Shown here: positions 8,017 through 17,085 of the stretch, piece by piece
Layout: the number at the start of each line of letters is the position of its first letter
Position numbering within the stretch: position 1 is the first letter of the stretch
NCBI GenBank assembly: GCA_910578345.1
Contig: CAJTRA010000007.1
Coordinates: 62,001 to 126,000, forward strand
Reading direction: 5' to 3'
Source of the DNA: an uncultured Lachnospiraceae bacterium
Lineage (GTDB): Bacteria > Bacillota > Clostridia > Lachnospirales > Lachnospiraceae
Length of the DNA stretch: 64,000 nt
Notes under the pieces: model-generated
Database searches by the model: none
What the model was told of the DNA's origin: nothing
What the model saw: only the letters and a program-made list of their open reading frames with translations
Position numbers and translations under genes: made by a program

Positions 8017-9582
8017 CTATCCCAACTCTTCCATGATAGCGCTCATCATCAACACCAGTTCCGCATTCAGATCGATCTGGTTCATAACGCCCAGACTCTC
8101 ATCGATATCCATATAATTACGACTCCCTACACCGTCAAAATAGCTGATCGACTGCAGATTCCGTCCAAGAATATAATGCAGATGATTCTGCAATACCATG
8201 GCATATTCATGATTTGTTATGACATGATCGACGACCGTAAGCCTTGTGATATCCCGCAGAAGCTCCGCGCTGCCGTTATTTTCCTCCTTCATGCTCACCA
8301 GCAGCGCCGAGTTTTTCGCATTTTCAGCAATTCTCTCCCCCTCCTGCATCAATATCTTCATCACATCCCCGCACAGGCCCACATCCACCTTCTGTTTCGT
8401 GGACATATAAGTCACACAGCCCCAGAATACGAAATCATTCTGCATATCTGTAATCAGATTATCCTGAAGATAGTTTTTGACTACATTGTGATAGTGATAA
8501 CTGCCCGTAGCACGATACAGTTCTGCGGCAGCGTGAAAATATTCTTCCGATGTGACATCCTCCAAATAGTTCCCCACATACCGGTAAGCCCTGTCCGCTG
8601 CCTGAAGACACTGTGTCGCAAAAACTCTGTCATAATTCTGATACAGATAACTGAATTTGGCCAGTGTAGCCGCAAACTGTATCGTCGCATTCATATTGAT
8701 CCCGTCCACATAGAGCAGATAACCGGACGATTTGTTGTCCACACTGCTGACACTTGCGTATACTGCACCGCTTTTGGCATCCTGCATCTTGAGGAGCCAG
8801 TCGATCTCATACTTCACCTCATCCAGCACATCCGGTATCTCATTTCCACTCTCAGGAATCCCCACCTGGTCGCCAAATACATCCGGATACAGTTCGTAAG
8901 CTGTGAGGAGATAATTTGCCGTTCCACAGCCCTTGCTCACATCTCTGCTTCCCGTCTCATCGACATGCCAGCCGCCAGATACATCCAGATTCACTTCCGC
9001 CTGATCCTTCAACTTCGCTTCCCTGGAATGGCAGGCGTTTCTGGCCGCCTCGCCGGCTAGTTCCGAAGAAAGTGTCAGCCCGCAACGGTTATAATAGTAT
9101 TTCTTCAATGCCGTATGGTACAATTCTACATATGGATTCTCCTCAATCCTGAAAGGATAGGACTGTCCCACCATCGCCGCCTGTATGTAGTAAGTACCAG
9201 AGGCTTCCAGGGCAGTAAAATCACCATAGCTGATCTGCACGTCGCTCTCCTGGGAGGTTTCCCGCTGTTTAATCTTTCCTGTAAAGACCGTCTGCCCACT
9301 CTTTGCATTCACTACCGTAAAGGTATCTGGAAGCACCGACCCCCGGAAAAGAGCTTCTTTATCACTCTTTCTCGCGTACCCCGCCTGATCGACTAAAACG
9401 CTGGGCAGACTTTCCGGCACCTCATAGTCGAACTCCGGAGACATCCCCAGCGTAGTAAGCTCTTCTCCCTCGCTCCCCACCTGCAGCGTATCAAAAGAAA
9501 GCTCCGATACCGAGCCACAGCCCGCCAGCAGAAGCGCACAGAGCACTATGCAGTTTCGTGTTCTATGAAATCTCTTCCTCAT
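8017..9582 (-). CDS. GH9-like lipoprotein with altered catalytic motifs
   Basis: 521 residues. The lipobox LLAGC near residue 22 predicts a surface lipoprotein. An Ig-like N-terminal domain of the CelD_N type (about 60-150, VLVDQAGYARKSDKEALF) precedes an alpha-toroid typical of family 9 glycosidases (LTAYELYPDVFGD, PDVLDEVKYEIDWLLKMQD, LHYILGRN). In active GH9 enzymes a GGWHDAGD motif gives two essential Asp residues; here it reads GGWHVDETGSRD. The C-terminal region that normally holds a catalytic Glu reads GVMNQIDLNAELV. It may be a binding protein or a diverged hydrolase acting on beta-glucans. Convergent with plsC. Confidence 0.78.
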   Translation of the reverse strand: MRKRFHRTRNCIVLCALLLAGCGSVSELSFDTLQVGSEGEELTTLGMSPEFDYEVPESLPSVLVDQAGYARKSDKEALFRGSVLPDTFTVVNAKSGQTVFTGKIKQRETSQESDVQISYGDFTALEASGTYYIQAAMVGQSYPFRIEENPYVELYHTALKKYYYNRCGLTLSSELAGEAARNACHSREAKLKDQAEVNLDVSGGWHVDETGSRDVSKGCGTANYLLTAYELYPDVFGDQVGIPESGNEIPDVLDEVKYEIDWLLKMQDAKSGAVYASVSSVDNKSSGYLLYVDGINMNATIQFAATLAKFSYLYQNYDRVFATQCLQAADRAYRYVGNYLEDVTSEEYFHAAAELYRATGSYHYHNVVKNYLQDNLITDMQNDFVFWGCVTYMSTKQKVDVGLCGDVMKILMQEGERIAENAKNSALLVSMKEENNGSAELLRDITRLTVVDHVITNHEYAMVLQNHLHYILGRNLQSISYFDGVGSRNYMDIDESLGVMNQIDLNAELVLMMSAIMEELG

Positions 9583-9675
9583 CGTCTCTTCATTCTTTCG
9601 TTACTTTCCAAAATTCTAAAACAGATCTGTTCGATCACAAGATTGAGGGAGCCTAAATTCCCCTAAGTTTATATT

Positions 9676-10860
9676 CTAACATAAAAATCCACTCTCTTCA
9701 TCATAATAAACAATTTTTCCTTCAATAATGGTGCATAAAGTCCTGGTAAATACTTCCATTGGATTGCCGTCAAAGATGACTACGTCCCCATCTTTTCCAA
9801 CAGCCAGACTTCCGACTCTGTCATCCACACCGCAGATCTTAGCGGCATTGATCGTAATCGCACGAAGTCCTTCTTCCGGCAGCATCCCTTCCTTTACAGC
9901 CAGTCCGGCACAGATTGGCAGAAACTGTATCATCGATACCGGATGATCTGTTGTGACTGCTGTCAAGATCCCCTGTCCGCTCATCAGTCCCGCTGTCTTG
10001 AATGCCATATTCTTTACTTCTATTTTATTGCGGCTTGCCATGTCAGGACCAACGATCGCAGGAAATCCTGCCTCCTTCAATTCTTCTAAGATCAGATGTC
10101 CCTCGCTGCAGTGATCCAATGTCATGCGCAGTCCAAACTCCTTAGCAATCCGAACTGCCGTCAGAATATCGTCTGTCCTGTGCGCATGGGCTTTTAGGGG
10201 AATCTCCCTGCGCAGTACCGGAAGCCAGCATTCATAACGAAAGTCCGGGCTCATTTCAGGATCTTTTTGTTTCTGTTTTTCATACTCCTTTGCCTTGTTC
10301 AGTTCTTCCCTAAGCATTGCCGCAATCGCCATGCGGGTAGAAGGAGAGACGTTCTGCCCGGAGTAATTTACTTTTGGATTTTCGCCAAACGCCACTTTCA
10401 TCGCCGCAGGCGCCTTGACAATCATGCGGTCAATACACCTTCCATGGGTTTTGACAAAGGCAAACTGGCCTCCCACCACATTAGCGCTGCCAGGACCGAT
10501 CATCGCCGAGGTAATCCCCGCCTTGATCGCATCATTAAAGGCGGCATCCATTGGATTGATCGCATCGATCGCCCGCAGATACGGGGTAATGGGATCTACA
10601 TTTTCATTACAGTCGTCCCCTTCCATGCCTTTCTTCTCTTCCGTGATACCCATATGACAATGTGCCTCGATCAGACCGGGCATCACCAGATTCCCCTTCG
10701 CATCGATTACCTGTATGCGTTTTTTATCCTGCAGAATTCCCGGATCACATGTCTCCATATCGCCGACCGCCACGATCCTGCCATTCTCGATCAACACAAA
10801 TCCGTCTTCCTGCTCCTGCGCCTCCATTGTCTTGATCTTTCCATGTATGATTGCAAGCAT
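9676..10860 (-). CDS. Amidohydrolase family protein (imidazolonepropionase-like)
   Basis: 394 residues. A metal-dependent hydrolase of the amidohydrolase superfamily: the metal motif EAHCHMG (near residue 66), later His residues in KAHAHRTDD and DHCSEGH, and the metal-binding Asp in TTDHP. The C-terminal VGSLAVGKDGDVVIFDGNP is the usual small beta-sandwich of the superfamily. Many relatives of this type sit in the imidazolonepropionase/prolidase-like group, but the substrate cannot be read from sequence. The ATG follows GAGG by 8 bases. Nothing adjacent hints at a pathway. Confidence 0.88.
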   Translation of the reverse strand: MLAIIHGKIKTMEAQEQEDGFVLIENGRIVAVGDMETCDPGILQDKKRIQVIDAKGNLVMPGLIEAHCHMGITEEKKGMEGDDCNENVDPITPYLRAIDAINPMDAAFNDAIKAGITSAMIGPGSANVVGGQFAFVKTHGRCIDRMIVKAPAAMKVAFGENPKVNYSGQNVSPSTRMAIAAMLREELNKAKEYEKQKQKDPEMSPDFRYECWLPVLRREIPLKAHAHRTDDILTAVRIAKEFGLRMTLDHCSEGHLILEELKEAGFPAIVGPDMASRNKIEVKNMAFKTAGLMSGQGILTAVTTDHPVSMIQFLPICAGLAVKEGMLPEEGLRAITINAAKICGVDDRVGSLAVGKDGDVVIFDGNPMEVFTRTLCTIIEGKIVYYDEESGFLC

Positions 10861-10884
10861 GTTTCAAACCTCACTTAATATGAT

Positions 10885-10914
10885 GTGACAGTTCAGCCTT
10901 CGGCTTCCTGTTAC
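10885..10914 (+). repeat. 30-bp dispersed palindrome, copy A
   Basis: Arms GTGACAG and CTGTTAC, inner arms AGCC and GGCT around a TTC loop, 3-base and 2-base interior loops. Same 30-bp length and layout as 17257-17286, 34341-34370 (opposite strand) and 57188-57217. Confidence 0.75.
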
Positions 10915-11050
10915 GGTATCCGGCCATCCTAAATCGCTGCGCAATGAGCCGGCTGCGATAAACCGCCGCATTTTGGCACAGCCGGCGCAGTAAATGCGCC
11001 GACCTGGGATGAACCAATGTCACTAAATTAAGCCAATGCACAGCGTCTGA
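10915..11050. other. Structured non-coding stretch before the 121-bp inverted repeat
   Basis: No convincing ORF. It contains nested inverted repeats: GCCGGCT/AGCCGGC (from 10948 and 10980) and GCGC-N7-GCGC near 10985-10999, followed by 39-bp repeat copy 2. The whole interval 10861-11223 between the amidohydrolase and spoIIQ appears to be an assemblage of palindromes. Confidence 0.5.
11003..11041. repeat. 39-bp dispersed repeat, copy 2
   Basis: Matches 5288-5326 at 29 of 39 positions without gaps. This copy is fully intergenic. Confidence 0.55.
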
Positions 11051-11171
11051 CATGATGTACTCCTCCTGATGACCGCTGGAAAACGCCGGCACTTAGCGAG
11101 GTTCTTCACGAGCTTAGTACCGCTGCGTTTGGAACCGAGCGAGAGCGCGTCTTCAGGAGGACTACATCATG
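11051..11171. repeat. 121-bp element with 19-bp terminal inverted repeats
   Basis: Arms at 11051-11069 and 11153-11171 are inverted copies with one mismatch, both containing the CTCCTGA/TCAGGAG core. The 83-bp interior includes another short pairing, GGTTC with GAACC. No ORF or target-site duplication is obvious. It could be a MITE remnant, a structured RNA or a large hairpin. Confidence 0.65.
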
Positions 11172-11223
11172 CCAGGCGCGTCCGGCTTAACTTAATAACA
11201 TCATGGTCTAAACTGCTACCTGT

Positions 11224-11246
11224 AAAATCCTGTGGGAAGCAGGATT
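11224..11246 (-). terminator. Intrinsic terminator of spoIIQ
   Basis: On the minus strand AATCCTG, a 7-base loop and CAGGATT are followed by TTTT. It begins within the spoIIQ stop codon region. Confidence 0.8.
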
Positions 11247-12256
11247 CAGTTCCCAAGCTGTCCCATCGGGTTCACTGGTTCCCCATCCTTGGTCAGCTTA
11301 AAGTACACATTCGTTCCCTCCAGGCTGTAATATTTCGTCGGCGCCGCTACGGTTCCGATTCCATCACCCACAGATACATAACTTCCCTCAGAAACCGTTA
11401 TATTTTCCAGCTGTCCATAAGTCAGTTCATAGCCATTCCCCAGATCCATCACGATCATATTGCCGATCGTCGGATCATAACCAACAGAAGTCACTCTTCC
11501 ATCTGCCGCCGCTGTGATGCTTTCCCCTTTATTGGCCGCGATCACGATGGCCGGGTTATACTTGTACTGCTGCAAAGTGGGGAAATAGATCGTCTTGTCC
11601 ATACTGTAATTGATCAGCACGTCTCCCACGATCGGCCAGGTCAGTCCGTCCTCTTCCTTGAAATCCAGCGTAGGCTGCACTGTCGTAGAGATTGCCTCCG
11701 CCGTTTCGGGTTCCTCATTACTCTGTGCCGTATCTACTGCTTCGTCGAACATGCCTTCCTCAGACTCTTCCTCTTTTTTCTTACTCTTCTCCTGATCTGC
11801 CACATTCTTATCTGTTTCTTTACTCTGTGACTGGCTTGTCCCCTCTTCCTGTTTTAGCTTCTTATCTGTATCATCAGCGTCTTTGTCTGTCTTCTTCGCT
11901 GACTTCTCTTCATCGTCTTTCTCCTTCTTGCTTTCTTTCTTCGCCGAAGACAGTTTTCCTTCTGTATTCTCTACATTCTGGGAATTTGCTTCCTGAAAAC
12001 TGGGGTCGTAATCCAGATCATCCGTACCTACCTCGGCAAACAGCGTGTCCAATTCCTCTCCCGTCATCATATTCTCTGCGGTCATATTCTCACTTTTCTC
12101 GATCGCCTCAAAATCTACCACATAATCTTCTTTCTCCGCGTTGTTGTTCCGCTTTACAAATACACCCGTAACCGTCAGCGCCGTCAAGACCAGCACAGAC
12201 GATGCCAGCATGATGATCCGCTCTTTCCTGATACTGTTTCTATTTCTTCTTACCAT
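11246..12256 (-). CDS. spoIIQ: Stage II sporulation protein Q, LytM-like
   Basis: 336 residues. One membrane helix (about 14-34) is followed by a long charged, low-complexity linker rich in Lys, Glu, Asp and Ser (about 90-190) and a C-terminal LytM/M23-like domain (about 225-330). In the mother cell-forespore channel SpoIIQ faces the forespore and binds SpoIIIAH. The zinc ligands of active LytM enzymes are missing: the HxxxD region reads YNPAIVIAANKGESI and the HxH region reads TNVYFKL. The start at 12256 is fixed by AGGAGG 9 bases upstream; a longer frame exists but lacks a site. It follows spoIID, a common clostridial arrangement. Confidence 0.85.
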   Translation of the reverse strand: MVRRNRNSIRKERIIMLASSVLVLTALTVTGVFVKRNNNAEKEDYVVDFEAIEKSENMTAENMMTGEELDTLFAEVGTDDLDYDPSFQEANSQNVENTEGKLSSAKKESKKEKDDEEKSAKKTDKDADDTDKKLKQEEGTSQSQSKETDKNVADQEKSKKKEEESEEGMFDEAVDTAQSNEEPETAEAISTTVQPTLDFKEEDGLTWPIVGDVLINYSMDKTIYFPTLQQYKYNPAIVIAANKGESITAAADGRVTSVGYDPTIGNMIVMDLGNGYELTYGQLENITVSEGSYVSVGDGIGTVAAPTKYYSLEGTNVYFKLTKDGEPVNPMGQLGN

Positions 12257-12397
12257 GAATCCCTGCCTCCTGTTTCTTCTTTTTAACCATACCATTCCTT
12301 CAGTCCGCAATTCTGCCGACTTTCCTGTAAGATTCTTGAATGCATAATAGAACTGTAACTTTGGTACATGGTGTTAGTCTTACCCATTTTTGACAGG

Positions 12398-13393
12398 TTA
12401 TTCAAATTTTGCTAATTCCGTCCCGAAAAAAAATTTCTGCAGTATCTCATCATACGTATCTCCATTTAGTGCCATACAGTTGGCTCCGTACTGGCTCATG
12501 CCAAATCCATGTCCCACCCCTTTTACCCGAAAAAAGATCTGTTCCTTTTCCTGCTCTATTGTAAAAGAAGCCGACGGTAAATCAAAAAGATATCGAAATG
12601 TCTCCCCGTCAATCTCTACTGTCTCCTTTCCCTCTGCGGAAAATGATACATTCGTCACGTACCCCGCACTGTCATAGTCAATCTGTGCGTCCTTCCAGAG
12701 TTCCTCTTCTGAAAGGTCCCCTCCGGTCTGTTCCTGTAAGATCCGAAGGTAATTGCTCTTCGTCATCTTTACCGTGTTGCTGTAATCTATGGCTGCTTTG
12801 TCCTGCGTACAGGATATGCCTGCCAGATAAGGAAGGCTGTCCGTGTTCCACACTTCTGCCGCTTCTCTCGTCTGCCCATTGCTGACCTTAAAATAAGACG
12901 CCTGAATCGGTTCCCCCTGGTAACACAGGTATAGCCCTACTGTCTCCTCTACCGCCTCGCGCCAGGCACGGTATTCTTCCGACGCAGCATCCTCTTCATA
13001 CCATTTCCCCAGACCATCGCCATCTAATTGCAGGTTATGATTCTTCTGCTCTCTAAGCGCCTGGGCGGCCTCAGTCCGCAGAAGCACGGCCTGTGCCTTT
13101 AAAGCCTCCTTCTCATAGTCCTTCGGCATCACACTGCTCAATTTATAGATCAGATATTCCTCCAGCGGAATCTCCCAGACACCCCATTCCATCCTGACCT
13201 GAATTCTGTAGTCCGTACTATGTTCCTCTCCTCCTGCAGCTTCATACTGCCTGATCTTCCCTGTCTCCTCTCCCACATGCCCCCAGAGGCTCGCACAGAC
13301 ATAAGGCAATAAAAAAACAAACAAAAGAAAGCCTCCTGCCTCTCTTTTGTTTGTTCTTTTTAAGACGATTCTATCATACTTCACACGAAACAC
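12398..13393 (-). CDS. spoIID: Stage II sporulation protein D
   Basis: 331 residues. A lytic transglycosylase that trims septal peptidoglycan during engulfment. Features are an N-terminal hydrophobic segment (about 20-38), the SpoIID signature LEEYLIYKLSSVMPKDYEKEALKAQAVLLRTEA including the catalytic-type Glu, and the C-terminal GVGHGFGMSQYGANCMA motif. The start is a GTG at 13393; a second in-frame GTG at 13384 is possible. It lies 141 bases ahead of spoIIQ on the same strand, consistent with co-expression in engulfing cells. Confidence 0.93.
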   Translation of the reverse strand: MFRVKYDRIVLKRTNKREAGGFLLFVFLLPYVCASLWGHVGEETGKIRQYEAAGGEEHSTDYRIQVRMEWGVWEIPLEEYLIYKLSSVMPKDYEKEALKAQAVLLRTEAAQALREQKNHNLQLDGDGLGKWYEEDAASEEYRAWREAVEETVGLYLCYQGEPIQASYFKVSNGQTREAAEVWNTDSLPYLAGISCTQDKAAIDYSNTVKMTKSNYLRILQEQTGGDLSEEELWKDAQIDYDSAGYVTNVSFSAEGKETVEIDGETFRYLFDLPSASFTIEQEKEQIFFRVKGVGHGFGMSQYGANCMALNGDTYDEILQKFFFGTELAKFE

Positions 13394-13490
13394 CCCACAT
13401 AGTCACCTTGTCTATCCTATTCGTATGTGGTCTTGTTTCATTTTATAACCATGCCTCTTTCCGGCAAACCTTCCAAGCACAGAAAATCTG

Positions 13491-14558
13491 TTACTGTACA
13501 AGATCCAAGTGCTGCACCGTTGACACATTTCCATTCTCATACAGGAAAATTCCTGTCTTCCTGATCATGGCATTGCTATGGTTATCCTTTTCGGAATTCA
13601 AGGCAAACTGCGTAGACACTCTGCTTAGACCGATGGCTCCCACACCCAGGTCTGACAGATGGTACAACTTGTCATTTCCGTTCTCATCCTTTGTCCAGAT
13701 CAACAGCTTCTCCCATATGGGATCTGCCTCATCGATCCAGCCATTGCCGTCGGAATCGTAATTCTCCAGGTCGGCAAACCCGTCTCCCGACTTCGTTCCA
13801 AAGAGTTCTCCTCCATCATTGATCTTCCCGTCACCGTTCAAATCAAGTGCCAGGAAACCGCTTCCGGCCTTGAGATTTGAGATTTCTTCCTCCTTGCCAT
13901 CCTGGTCTAAGTCAAAGAAAAACTTCTGGTCCGAGACCTGCGCAACATTCGTATCCAGATTGATCACCAGCGGATCACAATATTTCACGGATTCTGTCGT
14001 GTAGGTTTCTCTATAATACTCCTCGAAACTACGACTCATGGAAAACTCCAAATTGAAAGACAACTCTCTCCCGTCCGCTGTTCTCACCATGCCCTGTGTT
14101 GCAAAGGTCGTATGCTCCTCTTCCCTGTGATAATACTCACTGGTGAGGGTATTCACCTGATAGACAGGCATCTGGCTACTTGTTCCTGCATTTCCGGTCA
14201 GATCTTCCTCCCTGACTCTTTCTCCACGGTAGCGGAAGAAAAGATCCATCAGAAACCGCACGCACTGCTGTCTGATCGTCATGACCGGATCCTGCTGTCT
14301 TGCCGTCCCGGAAACCCGCCCCGTATTGGATAAATTCTTAAAATGTGTTGTGATATCATCTAAATTCGCAGTGTTCCCCTCATTCCCGCCGGTCTGCTCC
14401 GCATTCTCGCCGGTATTGACCAGACTTCCGAAGAGACCACCCAGACTACTGTTCAGGCTGCCTGTGCGTCGCATCATAGAACCTGTCACAGATTTGGCCG
14501 TCACTGAAGCATACCTTCTGGAAGACTGCATTCCTATTACACTGGAATCGATCCTCAA
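13491..14558 (-). CDS. EF-hand/VCBS-like calcium-binding repeat protein
   Basis: 355 residues. The N-terminal third is Ser/Arg/Thr-rich and hydrophilic, with no signal peptide. Around residues 210-310 are three acidic loops of the EF-hand/dockerin kind: DLDQDGKEEE, DLNGDGKINDGGELFG and DSDGNGWIDEAD. The same pattern occurs in lachnospiral proteins of unknown function. The start is a TTG at 14558, chosen because AAAGGAGG lies 5 bases upstream; the frame is open 32 codons further, but those ATGs have no site. Role unknown; calcium binding is inferred. Confidence 0.75.
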   Translation of the reverse strand: MRIDSSVIGMQSSRRYASVTAKSVTGSMMRRTGSLNSSLGGLFGSLVNTGENAEQTGGNEGNTANLDDITTHFKNLSNTGRVSGTARQQDPVMTIRQQCVRFLMDLFFRYRGERVREEDLTGNAGTSSQMPVYQVNTLTSEYYHREEEHTTFATQGMVRTADGRELSFNLEFSMSRSFEEYYRETYTTESVKYCDPLVINLDTNVAQVSDQKFFFDLDQDGKEEEISNLKAGSGFLALDLNGDGKINDGGELFGTKSGDGFADLENYDSDGNGWIDEADPIWEKLLIWTKDENGNDKLYHLSDLGVGAIGLSRVSTQFALNSEKDNHSNAMIRKTGIFLYENGNVSTVQHLDLVQ

Positions 14559-14784
14559 ACTAACCTCCTTTTGCCAAGACCCTAATCTATGCCTGTCTGT
14601 GCCACCGACTGCACCATCCGTGATGCATGGCAATAGAAAGGACGGCATTCTCAAAGAAAATCCTTTTCCCTTAAAAATACCGTCCGTGGTCTATCCATTA
14701 TTCAGATTCAAGAAACAATCGTCTGGCCAAGAACAACCGTCCCTTGTATTCTATATATCGGACGACGATTCCAATTCCTTTAGG

Positions 14785-17085
14785 TTAGTCTGCCACTCTA
14801 TTATAGTTGATCAGGCAGCCTTTCAGAATAATCTGTCTCTCTTCATCCGTTAGCTCGCCTAAACGCAGCGTAAACTCTGTCAGCTTATTCTCCTCCACCG
14901 ACACCTTATATGCCTTGATCTCGTCTGTCTTCTCTGCCACTGCCTGTCTGATGCCTGGGAAGAACAGATAATCCAGATTCTGAAATGGCAGTTCGCCTTC
15001 TTCGATCAGGAATGGCAGCATTCCCCAGTTAATCAGATTAGAACGATACCGCTTCGTGGCATACTCATTGGCGATATTCGCCCAGCCGCCTAACACCTTC
15101 TGACAGCTTGCCGCCTGCTCCCTGGCTGAACCATCTCCCGGCTTCACTGCGAAGATCGTGGAGCCAAAACCTGTATTCTCGTGGGACGCCTCTCCAAAAC
15201 GCTCCTTGATTACGTTCATGACCGGTTTCACATCCGGATGTGCCTGGCATGGATGCTCTCCCTGCATTCTCGCTTTCTCTGCTTTCTGGATGTCCTTCGC
15301 CCGTCCTACATACTCCGGATCCTTTCTGGACAAGGCAAATTCTGCCAATCCCAGCGGATTAGAGCGGTAAGAAGACGTCTCCCCGGAGGGGATCAGCTCG
15401 TCCGTGGTTGTCACCGGGTCATGAATCTCTGATACAACGCGCAATACCAGATTCTCCGGCAAGGCTCCCATCTCCGGCCAGTCCTTAATGTTCGGGCCAA
15501 ACTGAATCTCCACGTTTTCATCTGCCACGCCTTTGGAATCAAAGACTCTGTTCTTATAAATATTCGCATCAAAATGATATTTGTAATGATGCAGTTCTCC
15601 GTCGAACTCTGTCGCTGCTGTCAGCACACCCTTATTCGCCGCTGTCGCCGCGATCGAACGGGCATCCATAAGCGCCACAGAAGAAATCTGTCCGTTCTGC
15701 AGCTTAGAACCCTCTCTGTTCGGGAAGTTCCTTGTAGAATGCCGGATACTGAATGCGTTATTCGCCGGCGTATCTCCTGCGCCAAAACAAGGGCCGCAGA
15801 ATGCTGTCTTTAAGACTGCACCAGTCTCCAGGATCGCTGCCGCGCAGCCGTTCCTAATCAACTCCATATAAACCGGCATAGAAGCAGGATATACACTTAG
15901 CGTAAATCCGTCCGCACCGATATAAGAACCTCTCAGAATATCCGCCGCCGCGCAGATATTCTCAAAGCCGCCGCCTGCGCAGCCAGCGATGATCCCCTGA
16001 TCGACTAAGAACTTACCGTCTGACACCTTATCCTGCAAAGAATACGGCACTGCGCCATCCAGACTGACTTTCGCCCGCTCCTCCACATCATGGAGAATGT
16101 CCTTCAAGTTCGCATTCACTTCATCGATCGTATACGTATTGCTGGGATGGAAAGGCATCGCGATCATCGGTCTGATCTTCGACAGATCCACCGTGATCAT
16201 CCCGTCATAATATGCCACTTCTCCTGGATTCAATTCCCGATATTCCTCTACTCTGCCGTGAACATCGTAGAATTCCCTGATCTTCTCATCCGTGCGCCAG
16301 ATAGAGGAAAGACAGGTCGTCTCTGTCGTCATGACATCAATGCCGATCCGGAAATCAGCGCTCAGAGCAGACACGCCTGGTCCCACAAATTCCATCACTT
16401 TATTCTTCACATAGCCATTGCCAAATACCGCACCGATGATCGCGAGAGCCACATCCTGCGGACCCACGCCTTTCACCGGCTCTCCCGTCAGATATACGCC
16501 GACGATCCCCGGCATATTGATGTCATAAGTCTGAGACAGAAGCTGCTTCACCAGTTCCGGTCCGCCTTCCCCCATAGCCATCGTCCCCAGCGCACCATAA
16601 CGCGTATGGGAATCCGAGCCTAAGATCATCCTGCCGCCGCCTGCTAACATCTCCCTGGCATACTGGTGAATCACTGCCTGATGAGGCGGTACATACACCC
16701 CGCCGTATTTCTTCGCACAGGTCAGGCCAAACATATGGTCATCCTCATTGATCGTGCCGCCCACTGCACACAGGGAATTGTGGCAGTTCGTCAGCACATA
16801 AGGAATCGGAAACTTTGTAAGGCCTGATGCTCTGGCCGTCTGAATGATCCCCACAAAAGTAATGTCATGGGATGTCAGTTTATCAAACTTGATCTTCAAC
16901 TTATCCATATTACCGGAAGTATTGTGCTCCCGCAGAATACCATAAGCCATCGTATTCTGCGCTGCTTCCTTCTTAGACACTTCTTGTCCGGTCTTACTCT
17001 TTATCTGCGCCGCCGCTTCTGCCCCTTCCGGGATTACTTCTGTTCCATGCAGCAGATAGGCGCCGCCTTCCATTAATTGAATCAT
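14785..17085 (-). CDS. Aconitase-superfamily hydratase (YbhJ-like)
   Basis: 766 residues. The aconitase fold is shown by LGSDSHTRYGALGTMAMGEGG near residue 155 and by cluster cysteines in GCAGGGFENI and AFCGPCFGAGDTP, which would hold a [4Fe-4S] centre. The C-terminal swivel domain contains GSTIFAVKPGDGSAREQAASCQKVLGGWANIANEYATKRYRSNLINWGMLPF. The length and sequence style resemble E. coli YbhJ rather than citrate aconitase AcnA/AcnB. The substrate is unknown. The ATG follows GAGGAG by 6 bases. It stands alone with no citrate-cycle neighbours. Confidence 0.82.
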   Translation of the reverse strand: MIQLMEGGAYLLHGTEVIPEGAEAAAQIKSKTGQEVSKKEAAQNTMAYGILREHNTSGNMDKLKIKFDKLTSHDITFVGIIQTARASGLTKFPIPYVLTNCHNSLCAVGGTINEDDHMFGLTCAKKYGGVYVPPHQAVIHQYAREMLAGGGRMILGSDSHTRYGALGTMAMGEGGPELVKQLLSQTYDINMPGIVGVYLTGEPVKGVGPQDVALAIIGAVFGNGYVKNKVMEFVGPGVSALSADFRIGIDVMTTETTCLSSIWRTDEKIREFYDVHGRVEEYRELNPGEVAYYDGMITVDLSKIRPMIAMPFHPSNTYTIDEVNANLKDILHDVEERAKVSLDGAVPYSLQDKVSDGKFLVDQGIIAGCAGGGFENICAAADILRGSYIGADGFTLSVYPASMPVYMELIRNGCAAAILETGAVLKTAFCGPCFGAGDTPANNAFSIRHSTRNFPNREGSKLQNGQISSVALMDARSIAATAANKGVLTAATEFDGELHHYKYHFDANIYKNRVFDSKGVADENVEIQFGPNIKDWPEMGALPENLVLRVVSEIHDPVTTTDELIPSGETSSYRSNPLGLAEFALSRKDPEYVGRAKDIQKAEKARMQGEHPCQAHPDVKPVMNVIKERFGEASHENTGFGSTIFAVKPGDGSAREQAASCQKVLGGWANIANEYATKRYRSNLINWGMLPFLIEEGELPFQNLDYLFFPGIRQAVAEKTDEIKAYKVSVEENKLTEFTLRLGELTDEERQIILKGCLINYNRVAD

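Noticed and set aside
8176..9060. A 294-codon plus-strand frame opposite the GH9-like gene
   Set aside because: Antisense shadow of a gene with a clear lipobox and fold signatures.
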